This document shows, one piece after another, positions 9,207 through 17,946 of a stretch of 64,000 nt of DNA. The notes beneath the pieces were generated by a model. It saw only the letters and a list, made by a program, of their open reading frames with translations, was not told the DNA's origin and did no database searches. The DNA comes from Azolla caroliniana. Taxonomy: Eukaryota; Polypodiophyta. Each line of letters begins with the position of its first letter. Positions within the stretch are counted from its first letter, which is position 1. Made by a program: the position numbers and the translations under genes. The DNA lies in NCBI GenBank assembly GCA_043228905.1, contig JBHGNT010000006.1:15872001-15936000 (forward strand). The letters run 5' to 3'.

Positions 9207-9452
9207 ACAAATAAGAAACGACACCAAAATGAGAGGGGAAAAAGTTATCCATTACATACCCCATAGGGGGTTTATATAATACATCAAATGTAACGGTTAC
9301 ATGACCGTTGCACATTCTTGTACACATGCACATAATTGTGCATGTGTCCATACACATACTCATCCTCACACACTCATTTACATTACACACCTTAGACTTT
9401 ACACACCATACACATTACACCTTAACCCTCCCGTATACCTATACGCGTAACA
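9104..9452 (-). mobile_element. Solo8: solo LTR of a Gyp4-like element
   Basis: 349 bp. On the minus strand it runs from TGTTACGCGTATAGG to CCCATTAACA. It is flanked by ATTAT (9099-9103) and ATGAT (9453-9457), a one-mismatch 5-bp duplication, and removing it rejoins the Chr7 integrase frame. It holds an (AG)n run at about 9164-9203 and a TATATAA promoter core on the minus strand near 9271-9279. Shared blocks with the LTR at 5422-5842 suggest the same superfamily. Solo LTRs arise by recombination between two LTRs of one element. Confidence 0.75.
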
Positions 9453-9457
9453 ATGAT

Positions 9458-9805
9458 CGACGATTAGGTCATTTCCGTATTATCGGAAAAATTAATGATC
9501 TACCTCTGCAATTATTGTTACATCCGGTTTTTCATAGTTCTCTTCTCGAACCCTATGAAGATAACACTATTCTGAATCATATTACACCGCCTCCACCCCT
9601 GATCGAGCTTGTAGTAGGACCGGAGTACAACGTTGCTGCCATCCTTGATTCCAAGATTGTTCGCAAGAACTCTACTATTTGGTCAATTGGCTAGGCTATA
9701 GTCCAAGCTACTGTACTTGCGAACCAATCTCTCGGGCTCTTATTCAAGATTTCCATCGACAATATCTTGACAAACCGGGTCCTCCATCTAACACTCATCG
9801 TCTTA
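9458..9805 (+). pseudogene. Chr7 integrase end and chromodomain relic
   Basis: Right after Solo8 the frame gives RRLGHFRIIGKINDLPLQL and HPVFHSSLLEPYED, the integrase GPF-type C-terminus. Next is a decayed chromodomain: EYNVAAILDSKIVRKN, then, past a stop at 9692, WLGYSPSYCTCEPISRAL. The normally conserved Trp of WEP is a Cys. The chromodomain would have directed integration to modified histones. Confidence 0.7.
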
Positions 9806-9826
9806 GAGGGGGGGGGGGGGGGGTAG
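9806..9826 (+). promoter_or_regulatory. Chr7 polypurine tract with a 16-G run
   Basis: A purine run containing 16 consecutive G (9808-9823) ends three bases before the 3' LTR TG at 9827. It would prime plus-strand DNA synthesis. Confidence 0.8.
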
Positions 9827-10240
9827 TGTCATGATATGACATGGTGTGGCTTCAAACCCATGACTTTGTGTTACATGGGCTGAACCCTTGCCATTAAACC
9901 ATGAATTGTAATACAAAAATATTAGTTTCATTTATTATTTCTATTGGAAATTCATGTATATTCTAGATTACTCTGGAACATTCTAGAAACTTCAAGAGTA
10001 ATCTTGACAACACTATAAATAGAGACATACGGCATTATTCCAAACCAATTCAGTTCAATGCTAGTCTTAAGTTGTTCTTGTATCTTTCTTTATATAATAT
10101 AATATACTTCTTGTTGTCATCATTATCTCTCTCTCCTTTCACGTGGTTCTCACACACTCTTTCTCTTCTTAGTACTAATCCTCATTCTTCTCCTCTATCT
10201 TTAGTACTATTTCTCCTTGCCTCTAGTAATATCCCTGACA
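9827..10240 (+). repeat. Chr7 3' LTR
   Basis: TGTCATGATATGAC to CCCTGACA, 414 bp. It matches the 5' LTR except for a short insertion near the start and a collapsed CT microsatellite. It carries the second tRNA-like segment on the minus strand (9848-9902). Confidence 0.8.
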
Positions 10241-10285
10241 CAAAATGCCAAAGAAGGCATTGGGAAACTTCAAGGAAAACTTATG

Positions 10286-12627
10286 CTGACACACACCTCA
10301 ACAAAGTGGAGTAGCCGAACGTAAAAATTGGCATATATTGGAGGTGGCGAGAGCAATGATGAATGAAAAGAACCAGCCGAAATCATATTGGGCTGAAGCG
10401 GCAAACATAGCCATCTATCTAATGAACCGATGCACGACATCTGGAGTGCATGATATCACCCCCCACGTCCCGATATTCAGCTCAATTCATACACATTCCT
10501 GATGGAAAGTGGCAAAACCTTGATCCGAAATTGGAGAAGTGTATCCTTGTGGGGTACTCACTCGAACAGAAAGGGTACAAGTGCTTCAAACCATCCACCA
10601 AAAATGTAAGAGTGAGTAGGGATGACGTATTCGACGAATCAACATCCATCCTGGTATTCGGTCGGCTTGGCTCCATCCGATCATCCAATTGAAACCGATT
10701 TCAATATAGAATTGGAGGGCAACCGATTAAGAATCACATCTGAAGAGAGTCCAATCTCAACCAAGTTGAGTGGACCAAAGGAGCCCCCGAGCAACCAAAG
10801 CACGTCGCGGCTGAGTCCGTGATGGACAAAGGGAAGGCCAAAATGCCTAACTACGAAGACTCGGAAGGAATCGAATCGGAACACTCACCTGATAGTGAGT
10901 TTAGTGGTTTAGATTTGTTGGTCACACTAGGAGCCGAGAAAGTGAACACAAAGACCAATGAATCACTGTGTTGTTCCACCCGAGAAAAGAATGTAGTCAG
11001 CCGATTCGGCTACAATGACTACATGGCATATCATTATGCCTTTATGATGAAAGTGGCGATAGTTCGACAGCCATAAACGTTTTCCAAAGCCATCAAGGAC
11101 CCACAATGGGTCGAAGTGATGAATGTGGAGATGCAAGTGCTCTCCAAAAATGAGACCTGGGATCTCATTCCTTCTTCACCCCACCAAAAGGAGATTGGTT
11201 GTCGGTGGATATTCAAAGTGAAGCACAATGCCGATGGCACCATCAATCGATTTAAAGCTCGGGTTGTGGCAAAAGGATATGCATAGACATACCGGATCGA
11301 TTACGAAGAGACCTTTGCCCCAGTGGCGAAGATGACTACCATTCGAACTGTGATCGCACTTGCAACAACAAAAGGGTGGCACCTCCACCAAATGGATGTG
11401 AAGAACGCCTTTTTCCAAGGTTAATTAGATGAGGGGGTGTACATGGTACAACCACCTGGTTTCGAGTCGAGTATGCATCCGACTGCTGTCTCCTGGCTTA
11501 AAAAGCCTCTCTACGGTCTCAAGCAAGCACCGAGAGCATGGCACTCGAAGATAAAACAATATCTTCACCAAATCGGCTTTAAAATATCCAAGTCAGATAA
11601 TTCGCTATTCGTCCAAAATGATTTCAAAGGACAACTGATCGTTATAATTTATGTAGACGACTTGGTCATTGGAGGAGAGCATCTAGAGGACATTGAAAAT
11701 ACTAAACGACTACTCTCCAGCTAATTCAAAATGACCGATATGAAGGAACTTCATTACTTTCTAGGAATAAAAGTAAGTCGGACCCCCGACGTTATCTTGA
11801 TCTCCCAAAGACATTACAGTCTCAATCTTCTATTCAAATTTGAGATGATAGAGTGTAAGCTTCTGGCTACCCCTCTTGATTGTAACCTTAAGCTCGATGC
11901 CAACTCTGGAACCGAAGAATGCAAGCTGACTCAGTACCATCAACTAGTCGGCAGTTTAATCTACCTCACCATCACTCGACCTGATCTAAGTTACCTGGTT
12001 GGTCTTCTTAGCCAGTTTATGTAGACACCTCGAAACATTCATCTGGATTGTGCTAAGCGAGTGTTAGGCTATGTGAGTGGGACGATGGATTTCAACATTC
12101 TTTACAAATCGAGCACTTTGATTCAGCTCGAAGGATATACTCATGCCGATTGAGCCGGTTATAAAGTAGACAGACGATCGACGTTTGGGTTCGTATTCAC
12201 ACTCGACAATGACGCTATTGCGTGGAGCAATAAGAAGCAGCCGATAGTCGCATTGTCGAGTGCAAAGGCTGAATACAAGGGTGTAACCTTCGCTACATGT
12301 GAAGTTGTTTGGCTCAAACGAATCATGAAGGATCTGGGCATTCCTATGAAGGATCCAATTCTCCTGTATTGCGACAACATGAGCAACATCCACATGGCCC
12401 CCAACCCAGTCTTCCACGCTCGGACCAAGAACATTGAGGTGCACTACCACTTCATCCAAGAACGTGTCTTGGTTGGAGATATCGACCTGCGGTATATTAG
12501 CACGAATCTGCAGACGACCGATGTCTTCACGAAAGCCCCGGGAATTGACAAGTTACAGCAGTTTGAGACAATCCTCGGTCTATCGATCATCGACCAACCG
12601 CACTTGAGGGGGAGTACGATAGAGTAG
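10286..12627 (+). pseudogene. Cop6 integrase end, reverse transcriptase and RNase H
   Basis: It begins inside integrase (HTPQQSGVAERKNWHILEVA with the catalytic Glu), then [22 protein letters not shown] starts near 11090: [56 protein letters not shown] and LYGLKQAPRAW, with the catalytic IYVDDLVIGG at about 11650-11680. RNase H runs from about 12080 to 12600 with SSAKAEYKGV, YCDNMSNIH and TKNIEVHYHFI. In-frame stops at about 11284, 11422, 11722, 12022 and 12152 make it inactive, although the catalytic YVDD is kept. Confidence 0.8.
12603..12613 (+). promoter_or_regulatory. Cop6 polypurine-tract-like run
   Basis: TTGAGGGGGAG lies at the end of RNase H, the same run seen near the 3' ends of Cop1 and Cop12. 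The 3' LTR begins about 200 bp later (apart from the inserted Gyp9), so either a second tract is used or a short noncoding tail (12628-12812) lies between. Confidence 0.5.
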
Positions 12628-12812
12628 AGATACTTACCACTAAGCTAAGCTAATTACGATAATAATTAAAAAGATACCAGCCAGCTGAAGCCGAAGCCGA
12701 TTTCAGCCGAGCCGATATAATCCGAAAACAAAAAGCCGAAGTCGACTTGACTGAATTGAAGGTTAAACCAAACCAACTTTTTCGCGTTTGAAAATTGCGT
12801 TTGAAGGGATGT

Positions 12813-13231
12813 TGTTACCGGCCGGCAAGGAGTCCAAAATACGGAGTGAAGGAATTAATTAAGTATGGTTGTAAATAAGCATAGTGTGGACGGACGGACT
12901 GGAAACGGTATGCCGTTCCAGATCCGGACGGATCCCGAATAGGTGCGATAGGCACCGTTTTGTACTACGGGCCGGAAACCTATTTAAAGGCCCGGACCCC
13001 ATTGTAATCGCAACGGATAATTAATAGAGCGTATGGTGTTTATACTTCTGTGTTGATTTCCGTTCTGTAATTACTGTTATATCTTACGCCTGTAATTAAC
13101 AAAAGCGCTCTAATCGTGTGACCTACTTAAGTCGGTGTAATCATTGAGTCATAATCCTATGCCGTAATCACCCTTTGGTGAAGTGTCTCCGTGACACCTT
13201 GTGTTAGGCCTTGTCCGGTCAGAGAACAACA
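12813..13231 (+). repeat. Gyp9 5' LTR
   Basis: TGTTACCGGCCGGC to GAACAACA, 419 bp. It contains the promoter core CCTATTTAAAGGCCC near 12972-12986 and short inverted ends. It differs from the other two copies by a handful of bases, so the complex is young. Confidence 0.9.
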
Positions 13232-13237
13232 CAGTTT

Positions 13238-13255
13238 TGGCGACCACGATTCCTG
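13238..13255 (+). promoter_or_regulatory. Gyp9 primer-binding site
   Basis: TGGCGACCACGATTCCTG starts six bases after the LTR. The identical string is at the primer site of Gyp13 (42044-42061) and, on the minus strand, of Gyp10 (23675-23692). It implies a tRNA ending in CAGGAATCGTGGTCGCCA; I cannot name the isoacceptor. Confidence 0.7.
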
Positions 13256-13284
13256 CTTTCTCGCAGCGAACGACGGCTTAATGG

Positions 13285-14028
13285 ATGACTAGACCAACGC
13301 ACGACCTGGTTACAGACCGAGCTCGACGCCTCGCCGAACGGCAAAGACGGCGTGAGACTTTCCAGCAAGCAGCGCACGAAATTCGCTCGGATCGTTCGTT
13401 CTCCAACGTGATCCGGAGAGTCGCGGAGGAATCTCTTCGGTTACAGCAAACTCGCGACCAGGACGATGGAAGCAGTCTAAGTGGTCTCCGGGAAACCGAA
13501 CGCCTCCTCGAGGCGCTGGCAAGCGGAGAAAACGAGGCAGAAGCCTTTTCAGCCTACGAATCGGATTCCGAAGGGGGATACAGCGTGCACACGAACTACC
13601 GGAGCAGCAACGATACCCCCGACGGCCCGGAGGACGACGGGTCGGATACCGTGCCGACTCCAGAACCGGAACCGTTCGACCAGGGCTATCCGGAACCGCA
13701 AACGGAAGCCGTCAACCCACCAACACCGGAAGTGGAAGAAGCAAAGCCACCGACACCAACGAAAGAGCCGGCGAAGGTACCGAAAGAAGAGCCGGTGAAG
13801 GAACCGAAAAAAGAACCGGAAAAAGAACCGGAAAAAGAACCGGAAGTGGAACAGGAGAGAAAACCGGAAAGATATCGACAAACGCCACTAAACCGCGGCC
13901 TAATACTGGACGACGACATGCCGTTCCAATACTCAAAGTATCGCGATGATCCGGACGCGGAAGCGCATGTTCATGCCTTCGAGTAGACATGGGAAGCAAA
14001 TCACGCGTCCCAGCGATTGACACCGGAG
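13285..14028 (+). pseudogene. Gyp9 gag, N-terminal part
   Basis: The frame starts MTRPTHDLVTDRARRLAERQ and continues with a basic helical region, an acidic Ser-rich stretch and a Pro/Glu/Lys repeat region (EPEKEPEKEP, about residues 160-195). It then reaches the capsid start DDDMPFQYSKYRDDPDAEAHVHAFE and a TAG at 13984-13986. The reading continues TWEANHASQRLTPE to 14028, where Gyp10 interrupts. The same order is seen in the Gyp10 and Gyp13 gag. About 870 bp of capsid coding present in relatives are missing at the right Gyp10 junction. Confidence 0.8.
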
Positions 14029-14399
14029 TGTTGTATGTATGGCTGGACTAGCCGCAACACAGGTGTCTATCCGACACTTCTCCAAAGGGGTGGTAAGGAT
14101 AGGATGTTAATACACGCGTATGATAATTACACTTAAGCACAGACGAAGACAAGATTAATCAGCATAAGCAAAACTATATTAATTCTTCGCCCCTTCATTA
14201 CAAAACATCGGATCCTTTTATAGGCATCCGGCCAGATTACAATCGGTGCTCGATAGGCAACCGTTAACCGAAACCGAATCGGTTCGGATCCGGATCGGTT
14301 ACAACTACCGGATCCGTCCCTCCTAATAATTCTATTCCTATTTCTATATTTATCCGATCCGACCTTGCTTTCCCATTTGCCTTCTCTGACCGGCCAACA
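14029..14399 (-). repeat. Gyp10 3' LTR
   Basis: 371 bp. In sense it begins TGTTGGCCGG and ends CATACAACA. It has a CCTATAAAAGG promoter core on the minus strand at 14215-14225. The GGGCGTGCCATG string just before the LTR start is shared with Gyp9 and Gyp13. Confidence 0.85.
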
Positions 14400-14449
14400 C
14401 ATGGCACGCCCGTGGGAAAGTGCATTGCACTTCGAACCCACAGCCGGCT

Positions 14450-16903
14450 TCAGTCTTCCTCCAAATTATCCAGCAAACTCCGCTCAGAGGTTTCAAGTGT
14501 TGTTTTGCCTGTGCCGTCTCCGACTTCCGATTGGATTGGCTGCCTTTTCGCATCTTGCTGCTCCGACTCTGCTTCTACCGGTAGTACCGGTGTTTCTTCT
14601 GTATCCTGTCCGGGTCTGTCCTGCTCTACCTCCGTTCCGTTCCCGGTATCGCTCTCTCCGGTTTCCACTGGTTGTGTCCTTTCCTCCCCGGATTCGGTAC
14701 TTCTCTGTCTCCACTCTGCATCATCCCCGGCATCAACCTGCTCTTGCTCCGGAAGTTCTTCCTCGGGTAATTCTTGTCGGGGTGCATTGTTGGTTGGGTC
14801 CTCTTCAGCCGGTCGCTCGCCCCCACTAATGGAGATCGGCGTTGTGTGTCCCTCGGCTTCCTGTCGCAGTCGGTCCTTCTCGTACCCTTCCAATTCTAGT
14901 TGGGTTTCGAGCTGCCCGTCATCCAACCTCTCTACTAACCCTCGGATTTCCTTGAGATGCTCTTCTGCTAGAGCATAGAAATCCTCCGACAATTCTTCCC
15001 GGATGTTGACGATACTTTCTTCGTCCATTTTATAGAACCCATCTCCGGTTTTCTTCCGATTTTCTGCATCAGCTCGGAGTGTCTGCAGTTCAGCTGCCTG
15101 TTGTGCCCATTCCCTCCAGAGTTTCTCCGTGCTTTCATTTATGCTGGCCTGAGCTCGGGTACTCCAGCTTGACATGATGAACTTAATTCGGTCAACCCCT
15201 GCTTTAGCCTGTTCCGAAGCTGCTTGTTTTTCCTTCCTTATCCGTTTGATGATGTCGGCCATTAACTGAGCTTGAGTTTCAGAGTCGGCTTTTTGCTTGT
15301 CACAGGTACTCCGCCATTTGTTGATTTCGAAAGTCGACTTCACTTTTTCCTCGTTCCGGCTCTTTGTCAGTTCCCCTACTTTCTGCCGAAGTACTTCCAT
15401 CTCCTTTCTTTGTTCCGACGTCAAGGTCTTCTCCGCCGATACTTCCTCCCTTGCTTTGGACAATTCCAAGCGGTTTTCCTTGAGCTGCTCTTTCAGCTTC
15501 TCTATCTGTCGGTCGTACGTTGCTGCCTGATTCTTGATGTCCGACGTGGCCTGTTTATAATCCTTACACAGTCGGTCGAATTCCTCCGTCTTCTGTTTTA
15601 GGCGTCGGTTCGCCTGAGCTCGCAACTGATCATCCCGGTCCTTTTGTTGTCGGAGTTCCTCTCGCAACCGCTCAATTTCCTGCTCCATTCGTCGGCGCAG
15701 CCTATCTTTTTCCTTTTGCAGTGTCCCGTTTTCTTCTTGTAGTCGGTCATTGGTGGCTTTGCTTCGGCGAAGGCCTTCCTCCATTCGCCGTCTGTCGTCT
15801 TCTACCAACTTCCGCTGCTCTCTTTCGTTATCTCTCAATGCCTCCTGAGCCTGTAGTTCTACTTTCAAAGTTGCTATTAACTTCTCGGTCTCAGGGCCGG
15901 TTTGCAAGGCCTTCTCCGTTTCTGGTTCGGCTTGCTTTTCTGATGTCCCGACCGGCTCGGTGCCATCTTGTGCTTGTCGGCTGCCTTCTTTTGCCTGTGC
16001 TAGCTCTTCTTGCAGCTCATGTAATTGTGCCCGGAGCATGACCATATCCTTAGTCGTCGTCCTAGTCACTTCTTCTCTTTGCTCCTCCTCTTTCTCCATC
16101 TGGTCTGCTACTCCCGACAACTGCCCTGACAACCACCTTAGCCATTGTGCCTTTGTTCTGCCTTCGTTGGTGTCAGCAGGCGTGCCTAGCTCCGGCTGTT
16201 TTTCCAGCTGTTTCTCCGGCCTCTTCTCTTGTTCCGGCGCTTGTTCCTTTCTTTGTTCTTCGAACTCCGCCGCCGTCGGTTCCGGTACTGCCGTCTTTGG
16301 TGCAGACGAACCTTCATCCTGTGTCGCTTCTGTTCCGGTTACTGGCGGCGGTTCTTTTGCCCGTTGCTGAGTTCCGTCCGCTGTTGGGGTCGGTCTTGTC
16401 GCTCGTTTCTCCTTTCCTTGCCTGGGTGGTAGTATTAACATCGGTTCGGATGAGTCTTCCTCTGTTTCAGCGTCCTCCGTCGGTGCCACTATTGGTTCCT
16501 TTACTGGTACCGGTTCCGATTCGAGCGTTACTGGTTCGGTGTCGGTTTGCCTCTTGCTGGTCTTCTTTGCCACCTTCTCCTTGCCTTTTTCCGCCTTTTT
16601 CTTCTTCGTTGTCGGTTGCTGTTGCTGTTTCTGTGGCTGCCGTGATGAGCCTTCCTCCCGTTGCTGTCGGGAGGAGTCTTCTTCCCTCGGTTGTCGAGAT
16701 GAGCCTTCTTTCCGCGGCTGTCGGGATGATCCCTCTTCTGGCGGCGCTTCTTCTTCCTGTGTCCATCCTGGAGTGTGTTTCTCTAGATTCGTCGGCGCTT
16801 CATGGTTTGCTTCGGGGTAGTCTCCTGCCGACTTCTTTGCTTGTGCTTGATGGGGGACACCGGTGGGACCAACACTGTTAACCATTGGGATATTCCGGCC
16901 CAT
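14450..16903 (-). CDS. Gyp10 ORF3, C-terminal coiled-coil part
   Basis: An open frame of 817 codons without a database-type domain I recognise. From the N-terminus it has four imperfect EEGSSRQP-type repeats, a Lys-rich stretch (KKKKAEKGKEKVAKK), a Pro/Thr/Glu-rich acidic part, then a long predicted coiled coil (about residues 260-560: EIERLREELRQQKDRDDQL, KLKEQLKENRLELSKAREE) with heptads. A helical block follows with WREWAQQAAELQTLRADAEN and IREELSEDFYALAEEHL. An acidic tail ends SLLDNLEED. The same block order is seen in Gyp9 (29161-30200) and Gyp13 (49020-56135). No signal peptide or membrane segment. The real N-terminus is encoded in another frame (16783-17364); they overlap by about 120 bases, so a frameshift near 16790 is likely. 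Possible roles are structural or RNP assembly; this is inference. Confidence 0.75.
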   Translation of the reverse strand: MGRNIPMVNSVGPTGVPHQAQAKKSAGDYPEANHEAPTNLEKHTPGWTQEEEAPPEEGSSRQPRKEGSSRQPREEDSSRQQREEGSSRQPQKQQQQPTTKKKKAEKGKEKVAKKTSKRQTDTEPVTLESEPVPVKEPIVAPTEDAETEEDSSEPMLILPPRQGKEKRATRPTPTADGTQQRAKEPPPVTGTEATQDEGSSAPKTAVPEPTAAEFEEQRKEQAPEQEKRPEKQLEKQPELGTPADTNEGRTKAQWLRWLSGQLSGVADQMEKEEEQREEVTRTTTKDMVMLRAQLHELQEELAQAKEGSRQAQDGTEPVGTSEKQAEPETEKALQTGPETEKLIATLKVELQAQEALRDNEREQRKLVEDDRRRMEEGLRRSKATNDRLQEENGTLQKEKDRLRRRMEQEIERLREELRQQKDRDDQLRAQANRRLKQKTEEFDRLCKDYKQATSDIKNQAATYDRQIEKLKEQLKENRLELSKAREEVSAEKTLTSEQRKEMEVLRQKVGELTKSRNEEKVKSTFEINKWRSTCDKQKADSETQAQLMADIIKRIRKEKQAASEQAKAGVDRIKFIMSSWSTRAQASINESTEKLWREWAQQAAELQTLRADAENRKKTGDGFYKMDEESIVNIREELSEDFYALAEEHLKEIRGLVERLDDGQLETQLELEGYEKDRLRQEAEGHTTPISISGGERPAEEDPTNNAPRQELPEEELPEQEQVDAGDDAEWRQRSTESGEERTQPVETGESDTGNGTEVEQDRPGQDTEETPVLPVEAESEQQDAKRQPIQSEVGDGTGKTTLETSERSLLDNLEED

Positions 16904-17364
16904 GGCTTCTTCCCTTCCACCAAGTGCTTTATCGCCTCTTTCAGTCCTTCGGTGATGAAGTGGAGCCAGTCCACCTGCAGGCCTTCGAATGTCGCGATGA
17001 CGATCGCTGCTCGGTATTTGGCTATGGCTGCCGGACGAGGGTTCACGAACCCATACTCCATCAGGGCGCGGGCCACCTCTCCGAACAACAGGTTCGCTCC
17101 GCCCTGTGTGCGATACGCCTTGCTGCTGAGGGAATATTCGCCGAAATACTCGAAGAATATTTGGCTCGAGGGTAGCTCTATTGTCTGAAGTCCACCCTCC
17201 GCAATCCCGGTGAGCGCTTGTACCGCTCCTTCGGTGACTTCTGCCAGGTCCACTGCTGTTGCCGCCTGCTCTGGTTCCTTGTGTGGTGGAGCGTCAGCGA
17301 CCCGCAGCAGCCCTCCTAATCCGTTCTCCGTCAGCCATTGTCGCGCTCCTTCCGATAGTGCCAT
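16783..17364 (-). CDS. Gyp10 ORF3, conserved N-terminal domain
   Basis: I chose ATG 17364 (MALSEGARQWLTENGLGG) because Gyp9 and Gyp13 also have an ATG within six codons of the same block and because a TATA box lies about 135 bp upstream; the open frame itself extends to 17616. The domain, about 160 residues, has the conserved blocks GLGGLLRVADAPPHKE, FGEYSLSSKAYRTQGGANLL, EVARALMEYGFVNPRP and IATFEGLQVDWLHFITEGL. It is followed by a basic tail and a stop at 16783. It is predicted all-helical and soluble. I know no named family for it. It lies 330 bp after the gag-pol stop, on the same strand. Confidence 0.7.
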   Translation of the reverse strand: MALSEGARQWLTENGLGGLLRVADAPPHKEPEQAATAVDLAEVTEGAVQALTGIAEGGLQTIELPSSQIFFEYFGEYSLSSKAYRTQGGANLLFGEVARALMEYGFVNPRPAAIAKYRAAIVIATFEGLQVDWLHFITEGLKEAIKHLVEGKKPWAGISQWLTVLVPPVSPIKHKQRSRQETTPKQTMKRRRI

Positions 17365-17493
17365 TGCTTCTTCTTCGTCTGCTGCTGCCTGTGGTCTGAG
17401 GTCGGGGTGTAGGTGTTCTGCGCGTCGGATCTCGCTATCTTGAGCCTGCGTTTGCTTGTGGGAAAATTCGTAAAAAGTGAACCCTTCTCCGGT

Positions 17494-17690
17494 TCTTCCT
17501 TTATATAGTGGCGTTTCCCTCGAGCCGCCTTTTCCTGTTATTCGCGCGTCCTCTGCCATAATTAGCATGTCACTCTTTAATTTTGGCGGCTGCACGTGTT
17601 CTGCCTTGAATAGCATGTCCTATTTTTGGCGCCTGCGCATGCTCTGTCATGAATAGCATGTCCTATTTTTGGCTGCCGCGTGTCATGCTT
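17494..17690 (-). promoter_or_regulatory. Promoter-like region before Gyp10 ORF3
   Basis: Three imperfect direct repeats carrying TAGCATGTC(C)TATTTTTGGC (plus-strand starts 17563, 17611, 17654; spacing 48 and 43 bp) precede, in the reading direction of ORF3, a TATA box CACTATATAAAGG (minus strand, 17498-17510). ACGT-core motifs (CACGTG near 17594) lie between. The layout resembles a plant promoter and would place a start site about 100 bases before ATG 17364. Confidence 0.5.
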
Positions 17691-17905
17691 GCGCTTCTTT
17701 GCCGCGTGTGTCGAATCTCCTACGTGTCTGTCATTATGACTCCTTAATTGACACGCGTTTTAAGTCCTGTACATCGGCCCCCCACGTTCTGTGCTTTAAA
17801 TAGTTCGTGCACCCGTGTGACGGTTGTAACTACCTCCTTCATCATTACCATGATTTTCTTGATCTTCTTGTTTTGAATTTTCTTGACCGTAGCACCACGT
17901 CATCA

Positions 17906-17933
<28 letters not shown>
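17906..17933 (-). repeat. A28 tract between gag-pol and ORF3
   Basis: 28 consecutive T on the plus strand are 28 A on the coding strand, 13 bases after the gag-pol stop codon. Gyp9 has AAATA repeats (28299-28335) and Gyp13 has A-rich sequence (47495-47560) at the same place. Confidence 0.85.
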
Positions 17934-17938
<5 letters not shown>

Positions 17939-17946
17939 GTGCCGCA

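Larger units (their letters stand above)
7032..10240 (+). mobile_element. Chr7: internally deleted chromovirus, split by Solo8
   Basis: LTRs 7032-7514 and 9827-10240 flank a gag start, a broken zinc-knuckle region, integrase and a chromodomain relic. Protease, reverse transcriptase and RNase H are absent: gag joins integrase near 8570-8585. The 5-bp duplication is CAGAA (7027-7031) and CAAAA (10241-10245). A 16-G polypurine run lies before the 3' LTR. Without RT it can only have moved, if at all, with enzymes supplied by relatives. Confidence 0.85.

Noticed and set aside
9308-9452. N-terminus of a 128-codon protein running into Chr7 integrase
   Set aside because: The first part is translated Solo8 LTR microsatellite; only the codons after 9458 are integrase.
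14024-14028. Target duplication of Gyp10
   Set aside because: CGGAG at the left edge has no partner because the right LTR and flanking target are deleted.
16147-16881. 244-codon open frame on the plus strand opposite Gyp10 ORF3
   Set aside because: Ser/Pro/Leu-rich shadow caused by codon bias of the Glu/Lys-rich coiled-coil gene on the other strand; no independent support.
14450-17364. ORF3 as a retroviral-type envelope gene
   Set aside because: No signal peptide, no hydrophobic membrane segment, long coiled coil and acidic tail instead; only the genomic position is env-like.
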